Assembly (NCBI GenBank): GCA_963816785.1
Contig: CAWFLL010000002.1
Span: forward strand, 620,001 to 684,000
Direction: 5' to 3'
Origin: VRUE01 sp963816785
Lineage (GTDB): Bacteria > Actinomycetota > Thermoleophilia > Solirubrobacterales > 70-9
DNA length: 64,000 bases
The notes beneath the pieces were generated by a model. It made no database searches. It was not told the origin of the DNA and saw only the letters and a program-made list of their open reading frames with translations. Position numbers and translations under genes: made by a program. Positions 49,778 to 58,126 of the stretch are shown here, piece by piece; position 1 is the first letter of the stretch; the number at the start of each line of letters is the position of its first letter.

Positions 49778-50347
49778 CTAGGCGGATGCGGCCCGCGACC
49801 CGTTGCCGGTGACGAACCGGGTGTCCTCGGGCCCGGGGCGAAGGATCATGACCTCGGCCGGAGCCTTCTCCAGCAGCCAGACCAGGTCATCGCCTGAGAG
49901 CCCGGCGCCCTGGGCCGCGGTTGCGGGGACGACCACGCGTTCGAACTCCTCGTGCTCGAGCAGCCTCTTGAGGGCGTGGCGGTAGGAGCGGCCGCGCTCG
50001 ACCCGGGAGTCGACCGCCACGTCCTGGGCCGTCGCACGCTGCTCGATTGCCTCCAACATCGGCATCGCCTTCGTTGCCTCGGCCGGGATCGCGCAGTCGA
50101 GCGGCAGACGGTTCGGGACGGTCGCCAGGTAGGCGGGCATCAGCACCGCGTCCTCGGCGCGGGCGAGACGCACCGCCGCATCGACGGCGCGACGGGATAT
50201 CTCGGTGCCGGTGAATGGAAGGAGAATCTGGTGGATGGCCTCCGGGCGCTCCGAGCGGCGCCCGCGGCGGCGCGAGCGCGCGATCAGGTATCCGGCCACC
50301 AGGCCGAGCAGGAGCGCAACCCCGATCAAGGCCCGCTCAACGGACAT
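49778..50347 (-). CDS. Membrane-anchored Usp-like protein linked to kdp
   Basis: 189 residues from ATG at 50347, overlapping the KdpD-N gene by 11 bases. One hydrophobic helix (LIGVALLLGLVAGYLIA) is followed by a universal-stress domain (about 38-180) with IHQILLPFTGTEISRRAVD, VPNRLPLDCAIPAEATKA and VVVPATAAQGAGLS. The VP..LPLD segment is shared with the Usp tails of both APC permeases at 32-36 kb. It ends the kdp operon and probably senses a nucleotide for K+ control; that role is inferred from context. Confidence 0.78.
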   Translation of the reverse strand: MSVERALIGVALLLGLVAGYLIARSRRRGRRSERPEAIHQILLPFTGTEISRRAVDAAVRLARAEDAVLMPAYLATVPNRLPLDCAIPAEATKAMPMLEAIEQRATAQDVAVDSRVERGRSYRHALKRLLEHEEFERVVVPATAAQGAGLSGDDLVWLLEKAPAEVMILRPGPEDTRFVTGNGSRAASA

Positions 50348-51506
50348 CCTCGGCCTCCTTGCCGCCGCGGCGGGCGACAATCCGTACGTCGACGCCGGGC
50401 GGCGTCGCGTCCATCAGGCGCTGCGGCAGCGGTTCGCGAAGCCGCGCAAGGCCCCTGCGCGGTAGCGACTCGCCCACCATCACGTAGGTGATTCCGCGCT
50501 CGCGGATGGTCTCCGCGGCCCCTCGCACGAGGTCGTCGCTCTCCTTGATCAGGAAATTGGCGCCCAGCACCGACGCGAGCTGGCGCAGAGCCGAGACCTG
50601 CCGCGCCTGCTCCCCGTCGATCTCCAGGCCCGGCGGCTTGATCCAGAGCAGGTCGAGGTCGGTACCGAGCCGCTGGGCGGACCGCCAGGCCCGCCGCACC
50701 AACCTCTGAGAGGAGGGCTGGGGGCGGACCAGCGCCAGCAGGCGCTCGCCGACGGCGCGCGGAGCCCCCGCCGCCACGCGCTCTTCACGGGTGCCGAGAG
50801 GCTCCTCGACCACCAGCCGCTTCGCCTCCACCTCCTGGGCGACCTGGCGCAGCGCCACCTCTCGCAGGGCGAGCAGGTTCTCGACGGTGAAGAAGTTGTT
50901 GAGGGCGGCATCGATGTTCTCGCCGGGGTACACCTTGCCGGCGCGAAGACGGGCGATCAGGGCCTCCGGCGTGAGGTCGATCAGCACCACTTCGTCGGCT
51001 TCCCCCAGCAGGGTGTCGGGGATCGTCTCTCGCACCCGGGTCCCGGTCAGCTCGGTCACCTGGTCGTTGAGCGACTCCAGGTGCTGGACGTTGACGGTCG
51101 AGAAGACGTCGATGCCGGCCGCGAGCACGTCGCGGACGTCCTCGTGGCGCTTCTCGTGCTCGAGGCCGGCGGCATTCGTGTGCGCCAGCTCGTCGATCAG
51201 CGCCAGCTCGGGGGCCCGCGCGAGCACGGCCGGCAGATCCATCTCCTCCAGCTCCGTGTCGCGGTAGTTGACGCGTCGCCGCGGGATCGTCTCCAGACCC
51301 TCCGCCAGGGCCGAGGTTTCGGGGCGCTTGTGGGGCTCCATGTATCCGATCGCGACGTCGCGGCCGGCGTCTCGCTCGGCGTGACCTTCCTGCAGCATCC
51401 GGTAGGTCTTGCCGACGCCCGCGGCCATCCCGATGAAGACCTTGTGGTGTCCGCGGCGGGTGGCGTCCACGGTTTCATTGTCCGCCGCGGGGGTTGCTGC
51501 GTACAC
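50337..51506 (-). CDS. kdpD: KdpD N-terminal sensor domain encoded separately
   Basis: 389 residues corresponding only to the cytosolic N-terminal half of KdpD. The KdpD domain (about 15-225) has Walker A FIGMAAGVGKTYRML, Walker B LALIDELAHTN and GIDVFSTVNVQHLESLNDQV. A Usp-like domain (about 250-370) follows. Membrane and kinase domains are absent; they are encoded at 56920-58041. In KdpD this part senses ATP/K+ status, and c-di-AMP in some firmicutes, though the SxS-FTAxY c-di-AMP motif is not visible. GTG start, two bases after kdpB. Confidence 0.9.
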   Translation of the reverse strand: MYAATPAADNETVDATRRGHHKVFIGMAAGVGKTYRMLQEGHAERDAGRDVAIGYMEPHKRPETSALAEGLETIPRRRVNYRDTELEEMDLPAVLARAPELALIDELAHTNAAGLEHEKRHEDVRDVLAAGIDVFSTVNVQHLESLNDQVTELTGTRVRETIPDTLLGEADEVVLIDLTPEALIARLRAGKVYPGENIDAALNNFFTVENLLALREVALRQVAQEVEAKRLVVEEPLGTREERVAAGAPRAVGERLLALVRPQPSSQRLVRRAWRSAQRLGTDLDLLWIKPPGLEIDGEQARQVSALRQLASVLGANFLIKESDDLVRGAAETIRERGITYVMVGESLPRRGLARLREPLPQRLMDATPPGVDVRIVARRGGKEAEDVR

Positions 51507-51507
51507 C

Positions 51508-53585
51508 TCAGGCCCCCAGCAGGTTGTGGATGATGAGGTCGAGCAGCTTGATCCCGATGAAGGGGACGATCAGGCCGCCGAGGCCGTAGATCAGCATGTT
51601 GCGCCGCAGCAGCGCCGTCGCGCCGATCGGTCGGTAGCGGACTCCGCGCAGCGCCAGCGGAACCAGCAGCGGGATGATCAGCGCGTTGAACACGATCGCC
51701 GAGAGGATCGCCGAGAGCGGCGTCCCGAGGTTCATGATGTTGAGGTCGTCCAGGGGGCCTCGTTCACCGGGATTCGCCGCATAGGTGAAGGCGAATATCG
51801 CCGGCAGGATCGCGAAGTACTTGGCGACGTCGTTGGCGATCGAGAACGTGGTCAGCGCCCCGCGCGTGATCAGCAGCTGCTTGCCGATCTCGACGACCTC
51901 GATCAGCTTCGTGGGGTTGGAGTCGAGGTCGACCATGTTCCCGGCCTCGCGCGCCGCCTGGGTGCCGGTGTTCATCGCCACCCCGACGTCGGACTGGGCG
52001 AGAGCGGGCGCGTCGTTCGTCCCGTCGCCGGCCATCGCGACCATCCGGCCTTCGCCCTGGTGGGTGCGAATCAACTCCAGCTTCTGCTCCGGCGTCGCTT
52101 CGGGAAGGAAGTCGTCGACGCCGGACTCTTCGGCGATCTTCGCCGCGGTCAGGCGATTGTCGCCGGTGACCATCACGGTGCTGATCCCCATCCGGCGCAG
52201 TTCGTCGAAGCGGGCCTTCATTCCCTCCTTGACGATGTCCTTGAGATAGATGACGCCGAGGACATGGTTGTCACGGCAGACCGCGAGCGGGGTTCCTCCG
52301 TCACGGCCGATCGGTCGAGCTGCTCCTGCAGCTCGGCCGGAGGGCGCCCGCCCTGGCTTTCGACGAACTGGATGATCGCGTCGCCGGCGCCCTTGCGGTA
52401 CTCGTTGCCGTTGACGTCGACCCCGCTCATCCGCGTTTCGGCCGAGAACGGGACGAAGTGCGCTTCGTGGGACTTCAGCTCCCGCTCGCGGATCCCGTAC
52501 TCGGTCTTGGCGAGGACGACGATCGAGCGGCCCTCGGGTGTCTCGTCGGCGAGCGAGGAGAGTTGGGCTGCTTCGGCGAGCTCACTTTCTTCAATCCCGG
52601 GCATCGGGATGAACCGGGTCGCCTCGCGGTTGCCGAGGGTGATCGTGCCGGTCTTGTCGAGCAGCAGCACGTCGACGTCGCCCGAGGCCTCGACCGAGCG
52701 GCCGGAGAGGGCGAGCACGTTGTGGCGGACCAGCCGATCCATGCCGGCGATCCCGATTGCCGAGAGCAGGGCTCCGATCGTGGTCGGGATCAGCGCGACG
52801 AGGAGGGCAATCAGGGTGACGACCGAGGCGTCGGTGTTCGAGAACTCCGCGAACGGCCGCAGCGTCACCACGACGATCAGGAAGATCAGCGTCAGGCCGG
52901 CGAGGAGGATGTTGAGCGCGATCTCATTCGGGGTCTTTCGGCGCTCGGCCCCCTCGACAAGCGCGATCATCCTGTCGAGGAAGCTCTGGCCCAGTTCCTG
53001 GGTGATCTCGACGACGATTCGATCGGAGAGGACGCGGGTGCCGCCGGTGACGGCGGATCTGTCGCCGCCCGACTCGCGCACGACAGGGGCGGACTCGCCG
53101 GTTATCGCGGACTCGTCGACCGATGCGATGCCCTCGATCACCGTGCCGTCGCCGGGGATCATCTCGCCCGCCTCGACGACGACGATGTCGCCGCGCCGCA
53201 GCTCCGAGGCGGGCTTCTCGCCGCCATCCCGCAACCTCGCGACGGTCTCGGTCCGCATCGCCCGCAGGGCGTCCGCCTGCGCCTTGCCCCGGCCCTCCGC
53301 GAGGGCCTCGGCGAAGTTGGCGAAGATCACCGTCAGCCACAGCCAGACGCCGATCGTGAACGCAAACCAGGCGGGCTCATCGCCGCCACCGAGCGGTGGG
53401 CCTCCGAAGAGCTGGATCAGCCACCCGATCGTCGTGATCACGGCGCCGATCTCGACCACGAACATCACCGGGTTGCGGAACTGGTGGCGAGGGTCGAGCT
53501 TGCGCACCGAGTCGAGCCCGGCGCGGATCATGATCGCCCTGTCGAAGAGCGAGCGAGGCTCGTTGCGGAGATTTCGGTCGGTCAT
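51508..53585 (-). CDS. kdpB: Potassium-transporting ATPase subunit B, interrupted by a frameshift
   Basis: The catalytic P-type ATPase of KdpFABC. The N-terminal part (53585 to about 52308) has the TGES loop and the phosphorylated Asp in LLLDKTGTITLG. The rest (from about 52306) continues in another frame as GGTPLAVCRDNHVLGVIYL, with MVTGDNRLTAAKIA and the MAGDGTNDAPALA hinge, to the last helices. A missing base near 52305-52308 (GGCC where GGGCC is expected on this strand) accounts for it. All motifs are otherwise intact. It follows kdpC, not kdpA, with a four-base overlap. Confidence 0.92.
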
Positions 53586-54241
53586 CGGTTCGATTCCTCT
53601 TCCACTGCGATGTTCAGCTTGAGGACGTTCACGCCCGGCTCACCGAAGAGGCCGAGGAAGCGGCCGTCGGTGTTCTCGGAGACGAGATCGAGGACGCGCT
53701 CGAGGGGAAGGCCGCGGACCTCGGCGACGCGGTGGGCCTGGATCCGTGCGTTGGCCTCGGAGATATGAGGGTCGACGCCTGAGGCGGAGGTGCTGACGGC
53801 GTCGACGGGTACGTCGGCTGCGGTCAGGCCGGGGTTGTAGGGGCGCTCAAGCTTCAGATAGGTGTCGAGCTGTTCGGCGAAGAATTCCGACAGTTCCCTG
53901 TTGTTCGGTCCGAGGTTGTTGAAGTACGTGACGTTGGCGCTGTAACCGGTCACCGACGGACGGCCCTGGAAGTAGGCGGGATCGGGCCCGAGGACCGGTT
54001 CGCCTTCTTCATCGAGGCTCGGCTTGCCGTTCGGCCCCATCACCGGCCTGCGGAAGTCCTGCCCGATCAGCTCCGAGCCGACGACCTTGCCGTCGATTTC
54101 GATCCTGCTGCCGTCGGAGGCGTTCGGGAACAGCACCTGCGCGACCCCCGTCGTGACCAGCGGGTAGGCGACGCCGAGCGCCAGCGTCCCGAACACGATC
54201 GCGATCGTGGCGGTGGTCAGGTCTTTGCGCAGGGAGGTCAT
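53582..54241 (-). CDS. kdpC: Potassium-transporting ATPase subunit C
   Basis: 219 residues. One N-terminal membrane helix (AIVFGTLALGVAYPLVTTG) is followed by a periplasmic domain. Family blocks are GSELIGQDF, YFQGRPS, STSASGVDPHISEANARIQ and GEPGVNVLKLN. KdpC stabilises the KdpA-KdpB assembly. It is unusual in lying between kdpA and kdpB; in most bacteria the order is A-B-C. ATG at 54241 is one base after the kdpA stop, and its own stop overlaps the kdpB start. Confidence 0.95.
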   Translation of the reverse strand: MTSLRKDLTTATIAIVFGTLALGVAYPLVTTGVAQVLFPNASDGSRIEIDGKVVGSELIGQDFRRPVMGPNGKPSLDEEGEPVLGPDPAYFQGRPSVTGYSANVTYFNNLGPNNRELSEFFAEQLDTYLKLERPYNPGLTAADVPVDAVSTSASGVDPHISEANARIQAHRVAEVRGLPLERVLDLVSENTDGRFLGLFGEPGVNVLKLNIAVEEESNR

Positions 54242-54242
54242 C

Positions 54243-55997
54243 TCAGAAGAGCTGGTCGGTTAGCCCCTGCACGACCGGGCCGAGCAGGAAGGCGGGGAAG
54301 AAGGTGAGGGCGGCGACGATCACGATGACGCCGATCAGGAGGATCACGAAGGTGGGGGAGTCCGCGCGGAAGGTTCCGGCGCCGGCCGGGGCGACCCGCT
54401 TGCCGGACAGCGATCCGGCGACGGCGAGGGCTGCGATCAACGGCAGGAAGCGGGAGAAGAGCATCACCATGCCGCCGAGCAGGTTGGAGAAGCTGAAGGC
54501 TTCGGATCCGGCGTTGCCTGGTGCTTCGGGTTGCACGAATCCGGTGTAGCCGGCGAAGGCGGAGCCGTTGTTGTTCGCCTGCGACATGTAGGCGTAGAGC
54601 GACTCCGAGAAGCCCTGCGGGCCGGGGTTGTAGATCGATTGCGTCCCGTCCGGGCTGGCCACCGCCAGGGCGGTGCCGAGAAGGACGAGCAGGGGCGTCA
54701 CCAGGACGCCGACGAGGACCAGCTTCACCTCCCTCGCCTCGATCTTCTTGCCGAGGAACTCTGGGGTGCGGCCGACCATCAGCCCGGCGATGAACACTGT
54801 CAGGAGGACGAGCAGGAGCATGTAGTAGAGGCCGGACCCGACCCCGCCGAAGATCACCTCTCCGGTCGAGAGGTCCGCGGTCGGGACGAGCCCGCCGATG
54901 CCGGTGAGCGAGTCGAACGCGGCGTTGACGGCGCCGCAGGAGGTGACGGTCGTGACAGCGGTCCACAGCGACGAGTCGGCGATCCCGAAGCGCTGCTCCT
55001 TGCCCTCCATGTTGCCGCCGGTGGAGCCGTCGAATGCGTGGGTGAGGACTCCGGCGTGGTGCTGCGCCGGTGAGCCGTGTTGCTCGGCGACATAGACCAC
55101 GCTGACGGCGACGATGAACATCAGCATCATCGCGATGTACAGGGCCCAGCCCTGGCGCCGGTTGCCGATCATCTTCCCGAAGGTGTAGGTGAGGGAGGCG
55201 GGGATCATCAGAATCAGCAGCAACTCGAGGAGGTTGGTCAACCCGTTCGCGTTCTCGAACGGGTAGGCGCTGTTGACGTTGAAGAAGCCGCCGCCGTTGG
55301 TGCCGAGCTCCTTGATCGCCTCCTGCGAGGCGACCGGCCCCAGCGCCATGGTCTGGGTGCCGCCGGCGATCGTGTGGATGACCTGAGAGCCGTCGAGGGT
55401 CTGGATCACGCCCTGGGAGACGAGGATCAGGGCCGCGACGAAGGAGATCGGCAGCAGGATGTAGAGCGAGATTCGGACCAGGTCGACCCAGAAGTTGCCG
55501 AGCGCCTTCGCGCTGCGCGCGGCGAAGCCACGGATCACGGCCGCCAGCACCGCTATCCCCACCGCGGCGGAGACGAAGTTCTGGACCGCGAGCCCGGCCA
55601 TCTGCGCGAAATAGGTGAGCGTCGTCTCGCCGCCGTAGTACTGCCAGTTGGTGTTGGTGACGAACGAGGAGGTCGTGTTGAAGCTGAGGTTCCAGGGCCC
55701 GGAGTCGAAGTTCTCGGGGTTGAACGGCTGGATGCTCTGGGTGCGAAGGATCAGGTAGAGCATCAGCCACGAGAGAAGGCTGAAGACGATGGTCGAGCGG
55801 GCGTAGGCCTTCCAGTCCTGGTCCCCGTCGGGCCGCACACGCAGCACCCTGTAGGTGAAGCGCTCGATTGGCCCGAGCACCGGGGACAGGAAGACCCGCT
55901 CGCCCTGGAAGACCCGGGCGATGTAGGAGCCGAGGAGCGGCACCAGCGCGGTGAGGACGATCAGGAAGACGACGATCTGAACCCAGCCCTGGGCCAT
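54243..55997 (-). CDS. kdpA: Potassium-transporting ATPase subunit A
   Basis: The K+-selective channel-like subunit, 584 residues with 10 helices. Selectivity-filter repeats are visible around TSFVTNTNWQYYGGE, LGTNGGGFFNVNSAYPFEN, and TVTSCGAVNAAF, with the last near NNNGSAFAG. MVGRTPEFLGKKIEAREVK is a conserved cytosolic loop. ATG at 55997 shares a base with the kdpF stop (TGATG), so translation is coupled. The complex imports K+ with high affinity at ATP cost when external K+ is scarce. Confidence 0.96.
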   Translation of the reverse strand: MAQGWVQIVVFLIVLTALVPLLGSYIARVFQGERVFLSPVLGPIERFTYRVLRVRPDGDQDWKAYARSTIVFSLLSWLMLYLILRTQSIQPFNPENFDSGPWNLSFNTTSSFVTNTNWQYYGGETTLTYFAQMAGLAVQNFVSAAVGIAVLAAVIRGFAARSAKALGNFWVDLVRISLYILLPISFVAALILVSQGVIQTLDGSQVIHTIAGGTQTMALGPVASQEAIKELGTNGGGFFNVNSAYPFENANGLTNLLELLLILMIPASLTYTFGKMIGNRRQGWALYIAMMLMFIVAVSVVYVAEQHGSPAQHHAGVLTHAFDGSTGGNMEGKEQRFGIADSSLWTAVTTVTSCGAVNAAFDSLTGIGGLVPTADLSTGEVIFGGVGSGLYYMLLLVLLTVFIAGLMVGRTPEFLGKKIEAREVKLVLVGVLVTPLLVLLGTALAVASPDGTQSIYNPGPQGFSESLYAYMSQANNNGSAFAGYTGFVQPEAPGNAGSEAFSFSNLLGGMVMLFSRFLPLIAALAVAGSLSGKRVAPAGAGTFRADSPTFVILLIGVIVIVAALTFFPAFLLGPVVQGLTDQLF

Positions 55998-56086
55998 CAG
56001 AGCTTCTCCCCGCGAAGCAGTGCGTAGCAGAGGTAGGCGAAGACGATCGCGGCCACTATCAGCCCGAACAGCTCCGCTGCGCTCAT
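55997..56086 (-). CDS. kdpF: KdpF small subunit
   Basis: A 29-residue single-helix peptide starting MSAAELFGLIVAAIVFAYLC and ending with the typical KdpF ALLRGEKL-like tail. KdpF stabilises the KdpFABC complex in the membrane. It overlaps the upstream 26-residue frame by four bases (ATGA) and kdpA by one base. It is too short for automatic ORF calling but fits the family in length, ending and position. Confidence 0.88.
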   Translation of the reverse strand: MSAAELFGLIVAAIVFAYLCYALLRGEKL

Positions 56087-56163
56087 ACCCGGTCGAGCGC
56101 GCCGATCGCGGCGTAGAGCGCCGCGAACGCGATCAGCGCCAGTCCTATCGAGACGAGATCCAT
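56083..56163 (-). CDS. 26-residue membrane peptide preceding kdpF
   Basis: A 26-residue frame, MDLVSIGLALIAFAALYAAI followed by GALDRV, with one membrane helix and a basic end. The ATGA overlap with kdpF strongly suggests that it is translated. Its layout resembles KdpF but it is a distinct sequence. It may be a second small Kdp subunit or a regulatory leader peptide. Evidence is the codon pattern and coupling only. Confidence 0.6.
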   Translation of the reverse strand: MDLVSIGLALIAFAALYAAIGALDRV

Positions 56164-56177
56164 TGGATCGATTCTGC

Positions 56178-56237
56178 GACGGGCCCCGTCAAGACCGCAT
56201 GAAGGAGCGAGGCGGCCCCATACAGATTTCGTGAAGG
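56178..56237 (-). promoter_or_regulatory. Candidate KdpE control region of the kdp operon
   Basis: The 79-base gap between kdpE and the small-peptide gene holds two copies of C(G/A)TGAAGG (56198-56205 and 56230-56237), exactly 32 bases or three helical turns apart. It also holds a palindrome GACGGG-C-CCCGTC (56178-56190) overlapping a minus-strand TTGACG. Direct repeats on one face of the helix suit an OmpR-type regulator. Binding is inferred. Confidence 0.35.
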
Positions 56238-56242
56238 TCGCC

Positions 56243-56923
56243 CTAGGCGGCGAAGCGGTAGCCGACGCCGGGGTCGGTGCGGATGTAACGCGGGCCGTCG
56301 TCGGGCTCGATCTTGCGCCGGAGGTTGGCAACGTGCGCGCGCAGGACCTGGAAGTCGTCTTCGTAGGAGACGCCCCAGACGTCGACCAAGAGCTTGCGGT
56401 GTGTCATCAGACGGCCTCGGTTGAGGGCGAGCGTCCGCAGCAGCTCGAACTCGGTCGGGGTCAGGTGGACGTCCTCGCCGTCGCGGCGAACGCTGCGCGC
56501 GGCGAGGTCGATCTCGATCCCGTCGGCGCTGATCAGGGGCTCGCTCGCCTCGGGCTTGGCCCTGCGCAGCGCGGCCTCGAGGCGGGCGATCAGCTCGGGT
56601 GGGCCGAAGGGCTTCGTCACGTAGTCGTCGGCGCCCGCGGCGAGCGCCCTGACCTTCTCCTCCTCCTCGCCGACCGCGGAGAGGACGATGATCGGCATCT
56701 GGCTCCACTCGCGCAGGCGTTCGGTCACGGCGACACCATCGAGGTCGGGAAGCATCAGGTCGACGATCGCCGCTTCCGGCGGCCGCACCGCCGCCGCGTC
56801 GAGCGCCTCCTCGCCGCTGCTCGTGGTGACCGCCTCGTAGCCGGCGTCACGGAGGATCACCCGCAGCGCGCGGAGGATCTGTGGCTCGTCGTCGCAGACG
56901 AGGACCCGCGGGGCGTCGTTCAA
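56243..56923 (-). CDS. kdpE: KdpE response regulator
   Basis: 226 residues, OmpR/PhoB family. The receiver (about 5-118) has DDEPQILRAL, the phosphorylated Asp in AAIVDLMLPDLDG, and the switch Lys in DDYVTKPFGP. The C-terminal winged helix has LTPTEFELLRTLALNRGRLM and GVGYRF. Activated by the KdpD kinase, it should switch on kdpFABC. Its start overlaps the kinase stop by four bases. The operon it controls begins 80 bases downstream on the same strand. Confidence 0.93.
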   Translation of the reverse strand: MNDAPRVLVCDDEPQILRALRVILRDAGYEAVTTSSGEEALDAAAVRPPEAAIVDLMLPDLDGVAVTERLREWSQMPIIVLSAVGEEEEKVRALAAGADDYVTKPFGPPELIARLEAALRRAKPEASEPLISADGIEIDLAARSVRRDGEDVHLTPTEFELLRTLALNRGRLMTHRKLLVDVWGVSYEDDFQVLRAHVANLRRKIEPDDGPRYIRTDPGVGYRFAA

Positions 56924-58041
56924 GGCTCATCTCCCGCGACCATCTCGAACGAGACGACGAAGGCCGAGCCCTGGCCGGGAAGCGACTCGATCGCGATCGT
57001 CCCGCCGTTCGCCTCGACGAACCCCCTGGCGATCGCCAGCCCCAGCCCGGAGCCGCCGCCGGCGCCGTTGGCCCGGTAGAAGGGCTCGAAGATGCGCTCC
57101 CACTCGGATTCGGGGATTCCCGGGCCCTGGTCGACGACCCTGACGATGACCCTGCCGTCGACCACGCGGCAGTCGGCGAGGACCGGCCGCCCGCCGCTGT
57201 GGCGGATCCCGTTCTCGATCAGGTTGGCGAACGCGCGCTCGAGCTGCGCAGGGTCGGCGCGCAGGGCCGGCAGGTCGGCCTCGCCGGCGATCCGGAAGCC
57301 ATCGCTGGAGAGCCCGAGCGATTCGCGCGCCGCCTCCAGCACCTCGGCCAGGTCGACCTGCTCGCGGTGCGGCTCGGCCTTGCCCGTCTCCAGGCGCGAG
57401 ACGTCGAGCAGGTTCTCGACCAGGCGCGAGAGGCGCTGGCCCTCGCCGACGACCGCCTCGCTCAGCTCGGCGCGCTCCGCGTCGGTCAGGTTGGGCGAGT
57501 CGAGCGCCGCCCCCGCGGCGATCACCGAGGTGAGCGGGGTCCGCAGGTCATGGGAGACCGAGCGCAGCAGCGCCGTCTTCAGCTCGTCGCTGCGGCGCAG
57601 GGCCTCGGCTTCGATGACCTCGGCCTGCATCCGCTCGCGCTCGCGGGAGAGCTCTTCGAGCTCGGCCCGGGCGCGGTCGGCGGACTCCCGCTCCCGCTCG
57701 GCCTCCTCCGCGCGCTTCCGCGCCGCGCCCGCCAGGGAGGAGGCGACCAGCGCGGTGACGAGGTACACGCCGAGCGCGAGCCAGTTCTCGCTGTTGGCGA
57801 TCGTGAAGCGGCCGGTGGGGGGGAGGTGGAACCAGTTGAACGCCGCTGCGCTGAGGAAGGAGGTCAGGATCCCGAGGCCGAGGCCCCAGTAGCTCGAGAC
57901 GAGCAGCACCGCGAGCAGGTAGAGGACCCCGGTCGAGACCACGGGGACCTCGCCGCGGACGGCAAAGATCACGCCCGTGATCGCCGCGATCGCGGCGATC
58001 ATCGTCGCCAGACCGGCCCAGATCGAACCGCCAGGTCTCAT
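56920..58041 (-). CDS. kdpD: KdpD C-terminal half: membrane sensor histidine kinase
   Basis: 373 residues from ATG at 58041. The four-helix DUF4118 membrane domain (about 8-115) includes STGVLYLLAVLLVSSYWGLG and AAAFNWFHLPPTG. A coiled-coil of Glu/Arg repeats (about 118-155) leads to the HisKA box SVSHDLRTPLTS and the ATPase domain with NLIENGIRHSGG, DQGPGIPES and GSGLGLAIARGFVEANGG. The usual cytosolic KdpD/Usp N-domain is missing and is encoded 5.4 kb away at 50337-51506. It overlaps kdpE by four bases. Confidence 0.92.
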   Translation of the reverse strand: MRPGGSIWAGLATMIAAIAAITGVIFAVRGEVPVVSTGVLYLLAVLLVSSYWGLGLGILTSFLSAAAFNWFHLPPTGRFTIANSENWLALGVYLVTALVASSLAGAARKRAEEAERERESADRARAELEELSRERERMQAEVIEAEALRRSDELKTALLRSVSHDLRTPLTSVIAAGAALDSPNLTDAERAELSEAVVGEGQRLSRLVENLLDVSRLETGKAEPHREQVDLAEVLEAARESLGLSSDGFRIAGEADLPALRADPAQLERAFANLIENGIRHSGGRPVLADCRVVDGRVIVRVVDQGPGIPESEWERIFEPFYRANGAGGGSGLGLAIARGFVEANGGTIAIESLPGQGSAFVVSFEMVAGDEP

Positions 58042-58126
58042 TTCACACAGGCTAGTCCGGAAATGTCTGTAAATTGCCTGGCTGACCAGCCAAACCGCCC
58101 TCGGCGGGGACAAACAGGAGCAGACT

